DNA from: Mesonia sediminis
Lineage (GTDB): Bacteria; Bacteroidota; Bacteroidia; Flavobacteriales; Flavobacteriaceae
Assembly: GCF_042684705.1 (NCBI RefSeq)
Contig: NZ_JBHULZ010000002.1
Span: forward strand, 33,587-97,586
Direction of reading: 5' to 3'
DNA length: 64,000 bases
Positions 25,972 through 35,965 of the stretch are shown piece by piece. The notes below the pieces were generated by a model. It was not told the origin of the DNA, searched no databases, and saw only the letters and a program-made list of their open reading frames with translations. The translations under genes were made by a program, and so were the position numbers. The first letter of the stretch is position 1. Every line of letters starts with the position of its first letter.

Positions 25972-26967
25972 CTAAAGTACCAATTCCGCGTAAAGCGGGA
26001 AATGATCGGAGCCTATGCTGGGTAAGCGTTCTAAGGTTTTTACTCGAAAGCCTTCGGTCGTAAAAATATGATCTAAAGGCCAACGCATATACCATTTTTG
26101 GGTATGAAAACTAGGAAAAACCCCACGACCTACCCTTACATCTTTTAAAAGATCTTTGGTTTTGGTTAGGGGGTCAACATGCGACCAGACCACATCGTTC
26201 ATATCGCCCATCACCAAACAAGCCTGTTGGTTTTGCTTAATCATTCGGCCCATTTTAATCAATTCTTTTTCTTGTTGGCCTTTGTTATCGGGGAGGTGTT
26301 CAAAATGCTTAGGCGGAACGGGATGCATATTGTACAAGGTAAAGCGCTTGCCAGATGCTAATTCCATTTCGGTAATGATTGAGGGTACATGCTCATTATT
26401 CAGGTAATGCACCTGGGCATTTTTCCAGGGTATTTTACTGTAAAGCGCCATACCGTAGGCTTTTTCATTGATCGCTTTTTTAACATAAGGGTAATCCTTG
26501 GCTAATGATTTTACCGCTTGATCCCAGCGGGCATTGACTTCCATAAGTAAAACCAAATCGGGTTCTTTTTCTTTAATCAAATCCAGTAGGGCTTGGTGTT
26601 GATTGTTTTTCATTTTTACATTGCTCAAAAAAACAGAAAACACCTGGTCTTTAGCCGATATATTTTCGGCTTGGGGTACGTCTTTCGGACTTATTATGGT
26701 ATAAGGTAAGAGGTACCTCAGGTTAAGACCTAAGCCCACTATAAGGCAAGCCATAATCACATATTGCGTTAATTTATGCTTATGCGGAATCAAAGCGATG
26801 AGTACAAAACCAACTAGGGCAGTAAAAAAAAGTTGTATGCGCGGAAAGTCTAAAAATTTAAGGTACCGCCATTCGGTATTTCTAAAAACCGAAAGTATAC
26901 TGGCCAAGGCGATGAGTATGGCCAAAATATCGAAAACAATTTGTAGTACTTTTTTCCAATTCCCCAT
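25972..26967 (-). CDS. Membrane-anchored endonuclease/exonuclease/phosphatase-family protein
   Basis: Three N-terminal membrane helices (about 8-30, 42-60 and 68-88) are followed by a DNase I-like EEP domain outside the membrane: LLMEVN (catalytic Glu, about 141-146), YNMHP (about 213-217), GDMNDV (about 252-257) and the terminal SDHFP (about 319-323). EEP enzymes hydrolyse phosphodiesters of nucleic acids or lipids using a divalent metal; this membrane-anchored layout is common in Bacteroidota. Monocistronic, converging with the HU-like gene. Confidence 0.82.
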   Translation of the reverse strand: MGNWKKVLQIVFDILAILIALASILSVFRNTEWRYLKFLDFPRIQLFFTALVGFVLIALIPHKHKLTQYVIMACLIVGLGLNLRYLLPYTIISPKDVPQAENISAKDQVFSVFLSNVKMKNNQHQALLDLIKEKEPDLVLLMEVNARWDQAVKSLAKDYPYVKKAINEKAYGMALYSKIPWKNAQVHYLNNEHVPSIITEMELASGKRFTLYNMHPVPPKHFEHLPDNKGQQEKELIKMGRMIKQNQQACLVMGDMNDVVWSHVDPLTKTKDLLKDVRVGRGVFPSFHTQKWYMRWPLDHIFTTEGFRVKTLERLPSIGSDHFPLYAELVL

Positions 26968-27273
26968 TTACTTATTTTAAAGGTGATAAAAAGGTTATTA
27001 AGCCGCTGCGCTGCAAAGCCTTTTGTGTTTTGCTCCTTAAAGCTAAAGATTTATTTTGCTTTTAAAATTGGTATTAAGAAAAATTTATCAGCTTAAAGCT
27101 AAACAACTTAGGTTTTTAAATAGGCATGCTTTACACCGAAAGCGGTCATAATACTCTCTTGTATCAAGGCTGTGAGTTAAACATCTGCTAGGTAGATAGT
27201 ATTATAACCTATTGATTGGCTGCGTATTATTAAGCTTGGTAGGATTAGCCAAAATTAAAAAAATAGTTAAGCC
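26968..27273. other. Intergenic stretch before the metal-efflux operon
   Basis: No ORF recognised. It carries the upstream region of the leftward EEP gene and leads into the operon promoter at 27274-27306. Confidence 0.35.
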
Positions 27274-27306
27274 TTGCGTTTATACCAAAAGCATTGTATA
27301 TCTTTG
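27274..27306 (+). promoter_or_regulatory. Bacteroidota-type promoter of metal-efflux operon
   Basis: TATCTTTG at 27299-27306 matches the -7 consensus TAnnTTTG exactly, and TTG at 27274-27276 stands in for the -33 element 22 bp ahead. Transcription would begin a few bases before the ATG at 27314, giving a near-leaderless mRNA. Confidence 0.5.
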
Positions 27307-27313
27307 TAGCGCA

Positions 27314-27727
27314 ATGAACAGCTTTTTTTATAAAATAACGGCTTGGGTGATGAGTGTGGTGCTTTTAGCATCTACCTTTTCTTTAACGGTAAATATGCAT
27401 TACTGTGGAGACACCTTGGTTGAAAAAGTGGTTTGGGCAAAAGCAGCGGGCTGCGGTATGGAAATGAATCAACCTACTACCGATGGCTGCTCTATCGATA
27501 AACCGAATTGCTGCGATAATACCCAAGAAACCATTGCCGGCCAAGATGAATTACCGCAGCAAAGCGACCAGCTAAGCTGGAACAAGCAGGTGTTTGTTGC
27601 TACACTGGTTTACACTTATAGTCAGTTATTCGCTGAGCCTACTAAAAAGGTGGTCTCATTTAGAACCTATAAACCGCCGCTGGTCGTCAAGCCTATTTAT
27701 AAGCTAGACGAGACTTACCTCATTTGA
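27314..27727 (+). CDS. HYC_CC_PP family small Cys-rich secreted protein
   Basis: Beginning at ATG 27314, a signal-type helix (TAWVMSVVLLASTFSLTV) is followed by the three family landmarks: HYC (MHYCGDT, about 29-31), CC (KPNCCD, about 63-64) and PP near the C terminus (YKPPLVV). The family is Bacteroidota-specific and found next to heavy-metal efflux genes. Cys and Met residues suggest periplasmic metal contact, but this is not established. First gene of the cus-like operon, 107 bp before cusA. Confidence 0.85.
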   Translation: MNSFFYKITAWVMSVVLLASTFSLTVNMHYCGDTLVEKVVWAKAAGCGMEMNQPTTDGCSIDKPNCCDNTQETIAGQDELPQQSDQLSWNKQVFVATLVYTYSQLFAEPTKKVVSFRTYKPPLVVKPIYKLDETYLI

Positions 27728-27834
27728 TTTATTAAACAGTTTTTTAACGCGCCCTGTGCTTTTGCACCTTGGGCTAGCTGCTTTTTTATGCCTTTAGGGC
27801 AACAGCATTGTCTCACTGTTTAATAAATCTATCT

Positions 27835-30800
27835 ATGCTAAACAAGAGCATTAAATTTGTAATCGAAAACAAAATCGTAGCGGTTTTGCTCCTCCTATTG
27901 TTAGTAGGTTGGGGACTTATGCACGCACCTTTTAATTGGAATACCGGCTTTTTACCCCAACATCCCGTTGCGGTAGATGCCATTCCTGATATCGGTGAAA
28001 ACCAACAAATAGTATATACGCCTTGGGAAGGGCGTTCGCCTCAAGATATCGAGGACCAGATCAGCTACCCCTTAACTACCGCCTTGTTGGGAATTCCGGG
28101 GGTTAAGACCATTCGTAGTTCTTCTATGTTTGGTTTTTCTAGTATTTACATCATTTTTGAAGAAGAGGTTGACTTTTATTGGAGTCGCAGTCGCATACTA
28201 GAGAAACTCAATGCGCTGCCCAGCAAGTTATTGCCCGAAGGGGTTCAGCCTAGTCTTGGTCCCGATGCTACAGGCTTAGGGCAAATATTTTGGTACACCT
28301 TAGAAGGTCGCGATGAAAACGGCGAGGTTACAGGCGGTTGGGATTTGCACGAACTGCGCAGTATACAGGATTATTATGTGAAATACGGTCTTTCATCTGT
28401 GCCAGGAGTGGCAGAAGTTGCCTCAATAGGGGGTTATGTGCAAGAATACCAAATCGATGTGGACCCCGAGAAGATGCGTCAATATAATATAGGTCTAAAC
28501 CAAGTGGTGCAGGCGGTGAAAGAGAGCAATCGCGATATTGGTGCCCAAACTCTAGAAATCAACCAAGCCGAGTACTTGGTACGTGGCTTAGGCTATATTA
28601 AAAGTATTACCGATTTAGAGCAGGCGGTAGTCGGTTCAACCGATTTCACTTCGATACGGCTCAGAGATATTGCAAAAGTGGGCTTGGGTCCGGCAGCACG
28701 TCGAGGCATCCTCGATAAAGAAGGCGCCGAGGTAGTAGGCGGAGTGGTAGCAGCGCGATATGGCGCCAACCCTATGCAGGTAATCAACGACGTAAAAGAT
28801 AAAATAGCAGCCATTAGTCCGGGGCTACCCAGTAAAACCTTATCTGATGGACGCACCTCACAGTTGCATTTGGTACCCTTTTATGACCGTAGTCAGTTGA
28901 TTGGCGAAACCATAGGAACCCTTGAGGAAGCGCTGAGTTTAGAAGTGCTCATTACCGTTTTGGTGATTGTTTTAATGCTGTTTAATCTACGCGCTTCGGT
29001 ATTGATTTCGGGCTTGTTGCCTGTAGCGGTGCTTATGGTATTTATCGGTATGAAGTATTTTGGGGTCGATGCCAATATTGTTGCCCTATCGGGTATTGCC
29101 ATTGCTATTGGTACCATGGTAGATGTTGGGGTGATTCTCAGTGAAAACATTATACGCCATATCGATCAAAATAAGAAAAACCTCCCCCTCAATACGGTGG
29201 TTTATCAGGCTACAGCCGAAGTATCAGGTGCTATTCTTACAGCTGTAATGACTACCATCATCAGTTTTTTACCGGTTTTTACTTTGTTGGGAGCAGAGGG
29301 TAAACTGTTTCGTCCCTTGGCTTTTACCAAAACCTTTGCTTTGGTAGCGGCCATTGCGGTGGCCTTATTCTTGATTCCGCCTTTTGCCGCTTTGTTCTTT
29401 CGTAAAAGTCAGCCTAGAAAATGGACACAATTGTTGCTGCATAGCGTATTAGTACTTATGGGTATCTTTGCTTTATTTGCAGGCTATACCTTGGGCTTAG
29501 CGCTAGTCGCTTGGGGTAGCTTAGGCCTTTATCAGCTAAAGTACCCGCAAAAAAAATGGCGTTTACACTTGTTTAGACGTGACTTTTACCTGAATTATAA
29601 CAAGCTTCATACGCTACTTATCGGCGTGGTGATGCTTAGTTTGCTGGCCAGTTATTGGCGTCCGTTAGGGGTACAGACATCCTTTACTTATAATCTGTTT
29701 TTTGTTGCGCTTATTTGCTTGGGTATACTCGGCTTTTTTAGGCTCTTTATGCATTATTACACGCGCATTTTGCGGTGGTGTTTGGCCCATAAACTGCTAT
29801 TTTTAAGCTTGCCCTTGCTTTTGGTAGGCGCTGGTGGCTACATCATGCAAACCACAGGAAAGGAGTTTATGCCGGCTCTAGATGAGGGCTCGTTTTTGCT
29901 CATGCCTACTTCTATGCCGCATTCGGGCGTATCCGAAAACAAACGCGTTTTACAGCAATTGGATATGGCCGTGGCCAACATTCCCGAAATCGAGACGGTA
30001 GTAGGCAAGGCCGGTCGTACCGAATCGGCTTTAGACCCGGCGCCTTTGTCGATGTATGAAAACATTATACAGTACAAGCCCGAGTATATGCTCAATGATG
30101 AGGGAGAACGCCAAGGCTACCGCACCAATGAGGAAGGCTTGTTTGTGATGCAAGATGGGAGCTTGTTATACAATGCCAACACCCCAACTTCGCTCGAAAC
30201 CGCACAAGCGGCGAATGCGCGAATGGCGTTTCAATACCCGGTAATGCGCACCGATTTGATTCCCGATGAGGAAGGCGCTTTTTACCGCAATTGGCGCCCC
30301 GAAATTAAATCTCCCGAGGATATTTGGGAAGCCATTGTGCAAGCTACACGTTTGCCAGGGGTTACCTCGGCACCCAAATTGCAACCCATAGAAACTCGCT
30401 TGGTGATGTTACAAACCGGTATGCGTGCGCCTATGGGTATAAAAATTAAAGGACAAGATTTAAAACAAATAGAAGCCTTTGGCTTGGAGTTGGAGCAATT
30501 GCTCAAAGAGGTAGAAGGCGTTAAAGCCGAAGCCGTTTTTGCCGATCGGATCGTGGGCAAACCATATGTGCTCATCGATATCAATCGGGAGCAACTTGCC
30601 CGTTATGGACTTAGCATTGAGACAGTACAAGAAATCTTGCAAGTGGCAGTAGGCGGTATGCCGCTTACTCAAACTGTAGAAGGTCGAGAACGGTATAGTG
30701 TGCGCGTGCGTTATCCGCGTGAATTACGCGACCACCCCAACGATTTAGAAGAGATTTATGTGCCGGTAGCCAATGGGCAACCCGTACCATTAAGCAGTTT

Positions 30801-31635
30801 GGCAAAGATCCGCTACGAAAAGGGTCCGCAGGTGATTAAAAGCGAAGACACCTTTTTGGTGGGCTATGTGTTGTTTGACAAGCAAGACGGGTTTGCAGAA
30901 GTAAGCGTAGTGGAAGCTGCTCAAGATTATCTTGCCGCTAAAATCGCCGAAGGCCAGTTAAAAGTGCCACCGGGAATTAGTTATGCCTTTACAGGTAATT
31001 ACGAAAACCAAGTCAGAGCCGAGAAGACCTTGTCGTTGGTGGTACCCTTGGCGTTGGCGATTATCTTTTTGATTTTGTATTTTCAATTCCGTTCGGTGGC
31101 CACCAGTTTAATGGTATTTAGCGGTATTGCCGTAGCCTTTGCTGGCGGATTTATAATGATGGCTTTGTATGGTCAAGATTGGTTCTTAAACTTTAGTTTA
31201 TTTGGCGTCAATTTACGGGAGTTGTTTCAGCTGCAGCCCATCAACTTGAGTGTGGCGGTCTGGGTAGGTTTCATCGCACTCTTTGGTATTGCTACCGATG
31301 ATGGGGTGGTAATGGCTACCTACCTCACCCAAAGTTTTAAACGCAATGCGCCTGCCAGCAGACAAAGCATTCGAGAATCGGTGGTAGAAGCTGGAGAAAA
31401 GCGCATCAGACCGTGTTTGATGACTACCGCCACTACTTTATTGGCTTTATTGCCGATACTTACTTCTACCGGAAGGGGGAGCGACATTATGATACCCATG
31501 GCCATACCCAGTTTTGGCGGTATGCTCGTGGCTTTAATCAGTTTGTTTGTGGTGCCGGTGCTGTACAGTTGGCATGCCGAGCGCAAACTTGCCAAGCAAA
31601 AAGGAAGCAATCCAGTAAAACCGCATCAAGCCTAA
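27835..31635 (+). CDS. cusA: CusA/CzcA-type heavy-metal RND efflux transporter
   Basis: The 1266-residue inner-membrane pump has the CusA/CzcA pattern: early DIGENQQIVYTPWEGRSPQDIEDQI, proton-relay TM4 with GTMVDVGVILSENII, the porter-domain block VGKAGRTESALDPAPLSMYE typical of the copper/silver branch, TGMRAPMGIKIKG, and late GIATDDGVVMATYL. It exceeds E. coli CusA by roughly 200 residues, owing to extra hydrophobic helices inserted around 520-650, a frequent Bacteroidota variant. ATG 27835 is preferred over the upstream TTG at 27808. With CusC and CusB of the same operon it should export Cu(I)/Ag(I) from the periplasm. Confidence 0.93.
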   Translation: MLNKSIKFVIENKIVAVLLLLLLVGWGLMHAPFNWNTGFLPQHPVAVDAIPDIGENQQIVYTPWEGRSPQDIEDQISYPLTTALLGIPGVKTIRSSSMFGFSSIYIIFEEEVDFYWSRSRILEKLNALPSKLLPEGVQPSLGPDATGLGQIFWYTLEGRDENGEVTGGWDLHELRSIQDYYVKYGLSSVPGVAEVASIGGYVQEYQIDVDPEKMRQYNIGLNQVVQAVKESNRDIGAQTLEINQAEYLVRGLGYIKSITDLEQAVVGSTDFTSIRLRDIAKVGLGPAARRGILDKEGAEVVGGVVAARYGANPMQVINDVKDKIAAISPGLPSKTLSDGRTSQLHLVPFYDRSQLIGETIGTLEEALSLEVLITVLVIVLMLFNLRASVLISGLLPVAVLMVFIGMKYFGVDANIVALSGIAIAIGTMVDVGVILSENIIRHIDQNKKNLPLNTVVYQATAEVSGAILTAVMTTIISFLPVFTLLGAEGKLFRPLAFTKTFALVAAIAVALFLIPPFAALFFRKSQPRKWTQLLLHSVLVLMGIFALFAGYTLGLALVAWGSLGLYQLKYPQKKWRLHLFRRDFYLNYNKLHTLLIGVVMLSLLASYWRPLGVQTSFTYNLFFVALICLGILGFFRLFMHYYTRILRWCLAHKLLFLSLPLLLVGAGGYIMQTTGKEFMPALDEGSFLLMPTSMPHSGVSENKRVLQQLDMAVANIPEIETVVGKAGRTESALDPAPLSMYENIIQYKPEYMLNDEGERQGYRTNEEGLFVMQDGSLLYNANTPTSLETAQAANARMAFQYPVMRTDLIPDEEGAFYRNWRPEIKSPEDIWEAIVQATRLPGVTSAPKLQPIETRLVMLQTGMRAPMGIKIKGQDLKQIEAFGLELEQLLKEVEGVKAEAVFADRIVGKPYVLIDINREQLARYGLSIETVQEILQVAVGGMPLTQTVEGRERYSVRVRYPRELRDHPNDLEEIYVPVANGQPVPLSSLAKIRYEKGPQVIKSEDTFLVGYVLFDKQDGFAEVSVVEAAQDYLAAKIAEGQLKVPPGISYAFTGNYENQVRAEKTLSLVVPLALAIIFLILYFQFRSVATSLMVFSGIAVAFAGGFIMMALYGQDWFLNFSLFGVNLRELFQLQPINLSVAVWVGFIALFGIATDDGVVMATYLTQSFKRNAPASRQSIRESVVEAGEKRIRPCLMTTATTLLALLPILTSTGRGSDIMIPMAIPSFGGMLVALISLFVVPVLYSWHAERKLAKQKGSNPVKPHQA

Positions 31636-31653
31636 TGCTTAAACGATAAAAAA

Positions 31654-32940
31654 ATGAAACATTTACAGAAATTTATACGCATAGCAGCAGCCAATAGACA
31701 CAGGTCTTGCTTATCGGCTGTTTTTATTCGCAACAAGCGCTTGTGGCTGATTGTTTTTTTGTTGCTCTACGCGCTAGGACAAGCCCAAGAGCTCAACCAA
31801 CTCATCAAAGAGGCGTGGACGAATAATCCTGAGATTCAACAAATGGAATACCAATACCAAGGCACAGCCGAAAAGATAAATGAAGCCAACAGCTTGCCTT
31901 CAACCGAATTTAATGTGGGGGTGATGGCGGTTAAACCGGAAATGAATATGCCTATGGCCAACTTTCGCGTTTCGGCGATGCAAATGCTGCCTTGGTTTGG
32001 TACACGCGATGCCCGAAAAGCTTACGCCAGCAGTTTAGCAGATGCATCATCCATTTCAATTGCGATCGCCAAACGAAAATTGGCGTTGAGTGTGCGTAGT
32101 CTATACTATCAACTTTACGCGCTACAAGCCCAACAAAAGGTGCTCAACAATCATATTGATTTGTTAGGCACTTACGAAGAGATGGCGCTTACCGGCGTTG
32201 AAGTGGGTAAAGCCTCGGCAGTAGAAGTGTTGCGTCTGCAGATAAGACAAAATGAACTGGAGCAACAAAAAGCCATTTTACAACAAGAATATCAAGGTAT
32301 GCAAGCCGGCTTAAACGCTCAGTTGAACAGAGCGGCCAATACGTCTATTTTAATCGTCGATACCTTAGCTTTACCTGAGCAAGATACCACTTATGCTATT
32401 GATGGATTGGCGGTGAACCCGGAATTGTTGCAATATGATAAATGGTATGCATCGGTGAATCAAGCTGAGACGCTGAATCAACAAGAGCGCAAACCAAAAT
32501 GGGGTATTGGTTTAGAATATATCAACCAAGAGGACAGCCCTATGATTACCAGCAAACATAAAGATATGCTGATGCTGATGTTGTCTTTAAAAGTACCTTT
32601 GTTCAATGCGCCACACGCTTCTAAGACCAAGCAAAACCAACTGCAGCAGCAAGCTTTGGCATCGGAAAAGCAAGTGCGACACAATAGACTTAAATCGCTT
32701 TGGGCACAAGCCCTAGCCAAACGAGAACAAGCCCGCATAAGCTATACTACTCAACAAAAAAACTTGGCACAGGCAGAGCGAGCGATGCAAATATTACTGA
32801 AATCTTATGAAACCGGACGTATCGATTTTAATGATGTCTTAGACATTCAAGCTTTACAACTGGATTTTGAAATGCAACAAATTGAATCGGTAAAGAACTA
32901 TTACCTAGAACAAGCACAACTTAACTATTTAATACCATAA
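31654..32940 (+). CDS. cusC: TolC-family outer membrane channel of metal efflux
   Basis: The 428-residue TolC-type protein has an N-terminal signal after a long basic leader (LWLIVFLLLYALGQAQE, about 30-46), then two repeats of long amphipathic helices (LNQLIKEAWTNNPEIQQMEYQYQ; LLKSYETGRIDFNDVLDIQALQLD). It forms the outer membrane exit duct for the RND pump. Unlike proteobacterial CusC, no lipoprotein Cys is evident at the cleavage site. It follows cusA by 18 bp and precedes the HMA gene by 5 bp, so it is within the same operon. Confidence 0.88.
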   Translation: MKHLQKFIRIAAANRHRSCLSAVFIRNKRLWLIVFLLLYALGQAQELNQLIKEAWTNNPEIQQMEYQYQGTAEKINEANSLPSTEFNVGVMAVKPEMNMPMANFRVSAMQMLPWFGTRDARKAYASSLADASSISIAIAKRKLALSVRSLYYQLYALQAQQKVLNNHIDLLGTYEEMALTGVEVGKASAVEVLRLQIRQNELEQQKAILQQEYQGMQAGLNAQLNRAANTSILIVDTLALPEQDTTYAIDGLAVNPELLQYDKWYASVNQAETLNQQERKPKWGIGLEYINQEDSPMITSKHKDMLMLMLSLKVPLFNAPHASKTKQNQLQQQALASEKQVRHNRLKSLWAQALAKREQARISYTTQQKNLAQAERAMQILLKSYETGRIDFNDVLDIQALQLDFEMQQIESVKNYYLEQAQLNYLIP

Positions 32941-32945
32941 AAACC

Positions 32946-33683
32946 ATGAAACATACTTATAGCATTCAAGGCATGACTTGCCAAAACTGTAAAGCCGCAG
33001 TCGAGAAACATTTATCGGCTGTAGAGGGCGTGACCCAGGTGAAGGTAAACTTGGCAGCTGGCGAGGCCGAAATCAGTATGCAGCAGCATATACCCACCCA
33101 ACGTCTACAAGCAGCCTTACCTAGTAAATACAGCTTAAGCGAAAAGGAGCAACAAGATGTTTTTGCCGCCACTGCTGCTAGCGCCACAACAACGGAGGAT
33201 GCCAATAAAAAAAGCAAATTTCAGCAATTAAAGCCCTTGTTTATCATCTTGTTTTATATCACTACGGCTAGTGTTGGGTTGCATTACCAAAGTGCCGATT
33301 GGGAGGCGATGATGCTCGATTTTATGGGCTTGTTTTATATTGTGTTTAGCTTTTTTAAAATGCTTGACCTCAAAGGTTTTCCCACTTCGTTTAGTATGTA
33401 CGATCCGCTTGCCCAACGGGTTCCGTTGTACGGAAAAGTCTATCCGTTTATAGAAACCGCTTTGGGACTTATGTTCCTGCTGCGTTTTCAAATAGAGGTG
33501 GCGCTGGTGATCACTCTAATTGTGTTGGGCATTACCACTGTGGGGGTGACCAAAACGCTGCTCGACAAAAAAGCCATTCGTTGCGCTTGCCTGGGTACAG
33601 CGCTAAAATTACCCATGACCGAAGCTACATTTATAGAAAACGCCATTATGCTGGTCATGGCCGTTTTAATGTTAATTTATTAA
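32946..33683 (+). CDS. HMA domain fused to MauE/DoxX-like membrane protein
   Basis: Residues 1-68 form a heavy-metal-associated domain with the metal site GMTCQNCKAAVEKH (Cys11 and Cys14). After a polar linker, four membrane helices (about 96-245) follow the MauE/DoxX pattern: PLFIILFYITTASVG, FMGLFYIVFSFFKMLDLKGF, ETALGLMFLLRFQIEV and a loop with RCACLGTALKLP. The CxC in that loop may also bind metal or exchange disulfides. The protein probably receives or senses copper at the inner membrane. Located between cusC and the DUF305 gene of the operon. Confidence 0.82.
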   Translation: MKHTYSIQGMTCQNCKAAVEKHLSAVEGVTQVKVNLAAGEAEISMQQHIPTQRLQAALPSKYSLSEKEQQDVFAATAASATTTEDANKKSKFQQLKPLFIILFYITTASVGLHYQSADWEAMMLDFMGLFYIVFSFFKMLDLKGFPTSFSMYDPLAQRVPLYGKVYPFIETALGLMFLLRFQIEVALVITLIVLGITTVGVTKTLLDKKAIRCACLGTALKLPMTEATFIENAIMLVMAVLMLIY

Positions 33684-33701
33684 TCCTAAAAAACTAAAAT
33701 T

Positions 33702-34193
33702 ATGAAAAGTGAAACCAAAACCACGAATCAGTCGGCCACTGGAGCCTATACTAAATTCTTTTTGATGCTAGGCGCCTCGTTTGTCGCGATGTACATCACT
33801 ATGTATTTGAACACCTATGCGATAGACCATGTATTTTTTAGCCTGACCCGTTTTTATATGACTTGCTTGGGTATAGCTGCGATGGCGGTAATAATGTGGG
33901 CGTTTATGCGCAATATGTATAAGGATAAAAAGAAGAATATCGCTATATTATTAGGCAGTGTATTGCTATTTGCATCGGCTTTAAGCTTGGTGCGGATGCA
34001 AAAACCCATCATAGGTGATGTATTGTGGATGAAAGCCATGATTCCGCATCATTCTATTGCTATTTTAACCAGTGAACGTGCCGATTTGCAAGATCCCGAA
34101 GTAAAGCAATTGGCCAAGGAGATTATTGAAGCGCAGCGTAAAGAAATCAAAGAAATGAAAGCCATGATAAAACGATTAGAAAATGAAAACTAG
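33702..34193 (+). CDS. DUF305 membrane protein
   Basis: Three N-terminal membrane helices (about 18-38, 48-68 and 78-96) precede a DUF305 segment: FMKAMIPHHSIAI-like WMKAMIPHHSIAILTSERA (about 109-127) and EIIEAQRKEIKEMKAMIKRLE at the end. DUF305 proteins are short helical bundles rich in His and Met, repeatedly found in copper-resistance loci and thought to bind metal. The 3' end overlaps the cusB start by 11 bp, so translation is coupled. Confidence 0.85.
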   Translation: MKSETKTTNQSATGAYTKFFLMLGASFVAMYITMYLNTYAIDHVFFSLTRFYMTCLGIAAMAVIMWAFMRNMYKDKKKNIAILLGSVLLFASALSLVRMQKPIIGDVLWMKAMIPHHSIAILTSERADLQDPEVKQLAKEIIEAQRKEIKEMKAMIKRLENEN

Positions 34194-35943
34194 CAGCTTA
34201 CTTACTTATGCTGGCCTTTTGCTACTAGGTCTTGGTTTAGGATGGTGGCTTTTTGGCGGAAACCAAGAAGCATCTGATACAGCCGAGCCTGCATCCGCGC
34301 AAGCACAGATGTGGACCTGCAGTATGCATCCGCAAATTATGCAACCCGAACCTGGCGACTGTCCGCTTTGTGGTATGGATTTAATTAAGGCCGATACCGG
34401 TGCCGAGGGCTTGAGACCCGAGCAGTTTAAGCTCACCCCTCGCGCCATGGCACTGGCCAATATACAAACCCAAGTGGTGGGTGAACCCGGCAGTACACCA
34501 CAGCGCTTACAATTATCGGGGAAAATTGCCGAAAATGAAAAGGCTAATGCGGTGCAGGTGAGCTATTTTGCTGGGCGTATTGAACGCCTGTATGTGAATG
34601 CTACCGGCGAAAGGGTGAAAAAAGGACAGCTACTGGCGCAGGTTTATGCACCCGAATTATATGCTGCCCAGCAAGAGCTCATTACCGCCAGTAAGATGAA
34701 AGAACAACAACCGGCTTTGTATAATGCGGTGCGTAAAAAGTTGCGTTTATGGAAGATAAGCGATGCTCAAATTGCACGCATTGAAAAAAGCGGTGAAGTA
34801 CAAGCGGCTTTTCCTATTTATGCGACCGTAACCGGAACGCTAACCCAAAAGTTGGTAGAGCAAGGGGACTATGTAGCACAAGGAGAACCCCTATTTAAAA
34901 TTGCCAACTTGAATACGGTTTGGGCAAATTTTGATGTGTATGAACATCAAATTAGTCAGTTAGAGCCGGGGCAAAGTATAAGGGTGCGAGCAGCCAGTTA
35001 TCCCGACAAAAGTTTTGAGGCGAAGGTCGATTTTATTGACCCCTTGTTGAATGCCGATACCCGAACGCTTAATTTACGGGTGGTACTTGACAATACCGAG
35101 GGTTTATTTAAACCGGGTATGTTTGTAACGGCCGAGCTAGAACAAGCCTCAAATGCCACAGCACAGATGCAAATACCTGCTTCGGCTGTGTTATGGACGG
35201 GTGAACGCTCGGTGGTGTACTTGAAAGCTCAACCCGATGCGCCCGTATTTGAAATGCAAGAAGTGCAATTGGGTACAAAAATAGGCGATTCCTATACGCT
35301 GCTTGACGGATTAAAACCCGGTGATGAGTTGGTGACTCACGGAACTTTTACCCTAGATGCGGCTGCACAATTGCAAGCCAAACCCTCGATGATGAATCGC
35401 CAGGATAATGAGCAAGCTCATCACCAGCAAACCGACGAAGGCTTGAGTTTGTCTTTTAATCCGAATACCCCCAATTTGGAAGCGCCCGAGACTTTCACCA
35501 ATAAGTTGCAGCAAGCCTATACCGCCTACCTGGATTTAAAAGATGCATTGGTGGAAAGTGAACAAACAAAGGCCCAGCAAGCCGCCCTACAACTTTACAA
35601 AGAAACCCAAAACTTAGATCGCCCAGCGCTAAGCGATTCCGCGCAAGCTACTTGGCAAAAACTATATCCTGGTATGCTCGAAAAAACGAAGGCCATAAGC
35701 CAAGTTGAAAGTTTGGAGAATCAGCGAAAAGATTTTATAGCGCTGTCTTTGTACTGGATACAAGCATTGCAAGCCTTTGCATTGCCCACGCCCACTTATG
35801 TTGCCTATTGCCCAATGGCCGATAGCGACCAGGGAGCCTATTGGCTAAGCGCCGAGCCCGGCATTCGCAATCCGTATTTTGGAGAGGCTATGCTAAAATG
35901 CGGTGAAGTAAAACAAACTTTAAACTCAAATAACACGCCTTAA
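34183..35943 (+). CDS. cusB: CusB-type RND periplasmic adaptor with metal-binding and DUF3347 domains
   Basis: An N-terminal helix (about 7-25) anchors a periplasmic protein of 586 residues. Domains in order: a heavy-metal-binding domain MWTCSMHPQI...CPLCGMDLI (about 43-69), the membrane-fusion core with barrel-sandwich and beta-barrel blocks (KKGQLLAQVYAPELYAAQQEL; GDYVAQGEPLFKIANL; PGMFVTAELEQ), and a C-terminal DUF3347 domain (about 430-575) ending in YCPMADSD...NPYFGEAMLKCGEV. DUF3347 takes the place of a separate CusF-like chaperone in Bacteroidota. It links CusA to CusC and loads copper. Confidence 0.92.
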   Translation: MKTSSLLTYAGLLLLGLGLGWWLFGGNQEASDTAEPASAQAQMWTCSMHPQIMQPEPGDCPLCGMDLIKADTGAEGLRPEQFKLTPRAMALANIQTQVVGEPGSTPQRLQLSGKIAENEKANAVQVSYFAGRIERLYVNATGERVKKGQLLAQVYAPELYAAQQELITASKMKEQQPALYNAVRKKLRLWKISDAQIARIEKSGEVQAAFPIYATVTGTLTQKLVEQGDYVAQGEPLFKIANLNTVWANFDVYEHQISQLEPGQSIRVRAASYPDKSFEAKVDFIDPLLNADTRTLNLRVVLDNTEGLFKPGMFVTAELEQASNATAQMQIPASAVLWTGERSVVYLKAQPDAPVFEMQEVQLGTKIGDSYTLLDGLKPGDELVTHGTFTLDAAAQLQAKPSMMNRQDNEQAHHQQTDEGLSLSFNPNTPNLEAPETFTNKLQQAYTAYLDLKDALVESEQTKAQQAALQLYKETQNLDRPALSDSAQATWQKLYPGMLEKTKAISQVESLENQRKDFIALSLYWIQALQAFALPTPTYVAYCPMADSDQGAYWLSAEPGIRNPYFGEAMLKCGEVKQTLNSNNTP

Positions 35944-35965
35944 CCGGCATTAAAACCCAAGAAAC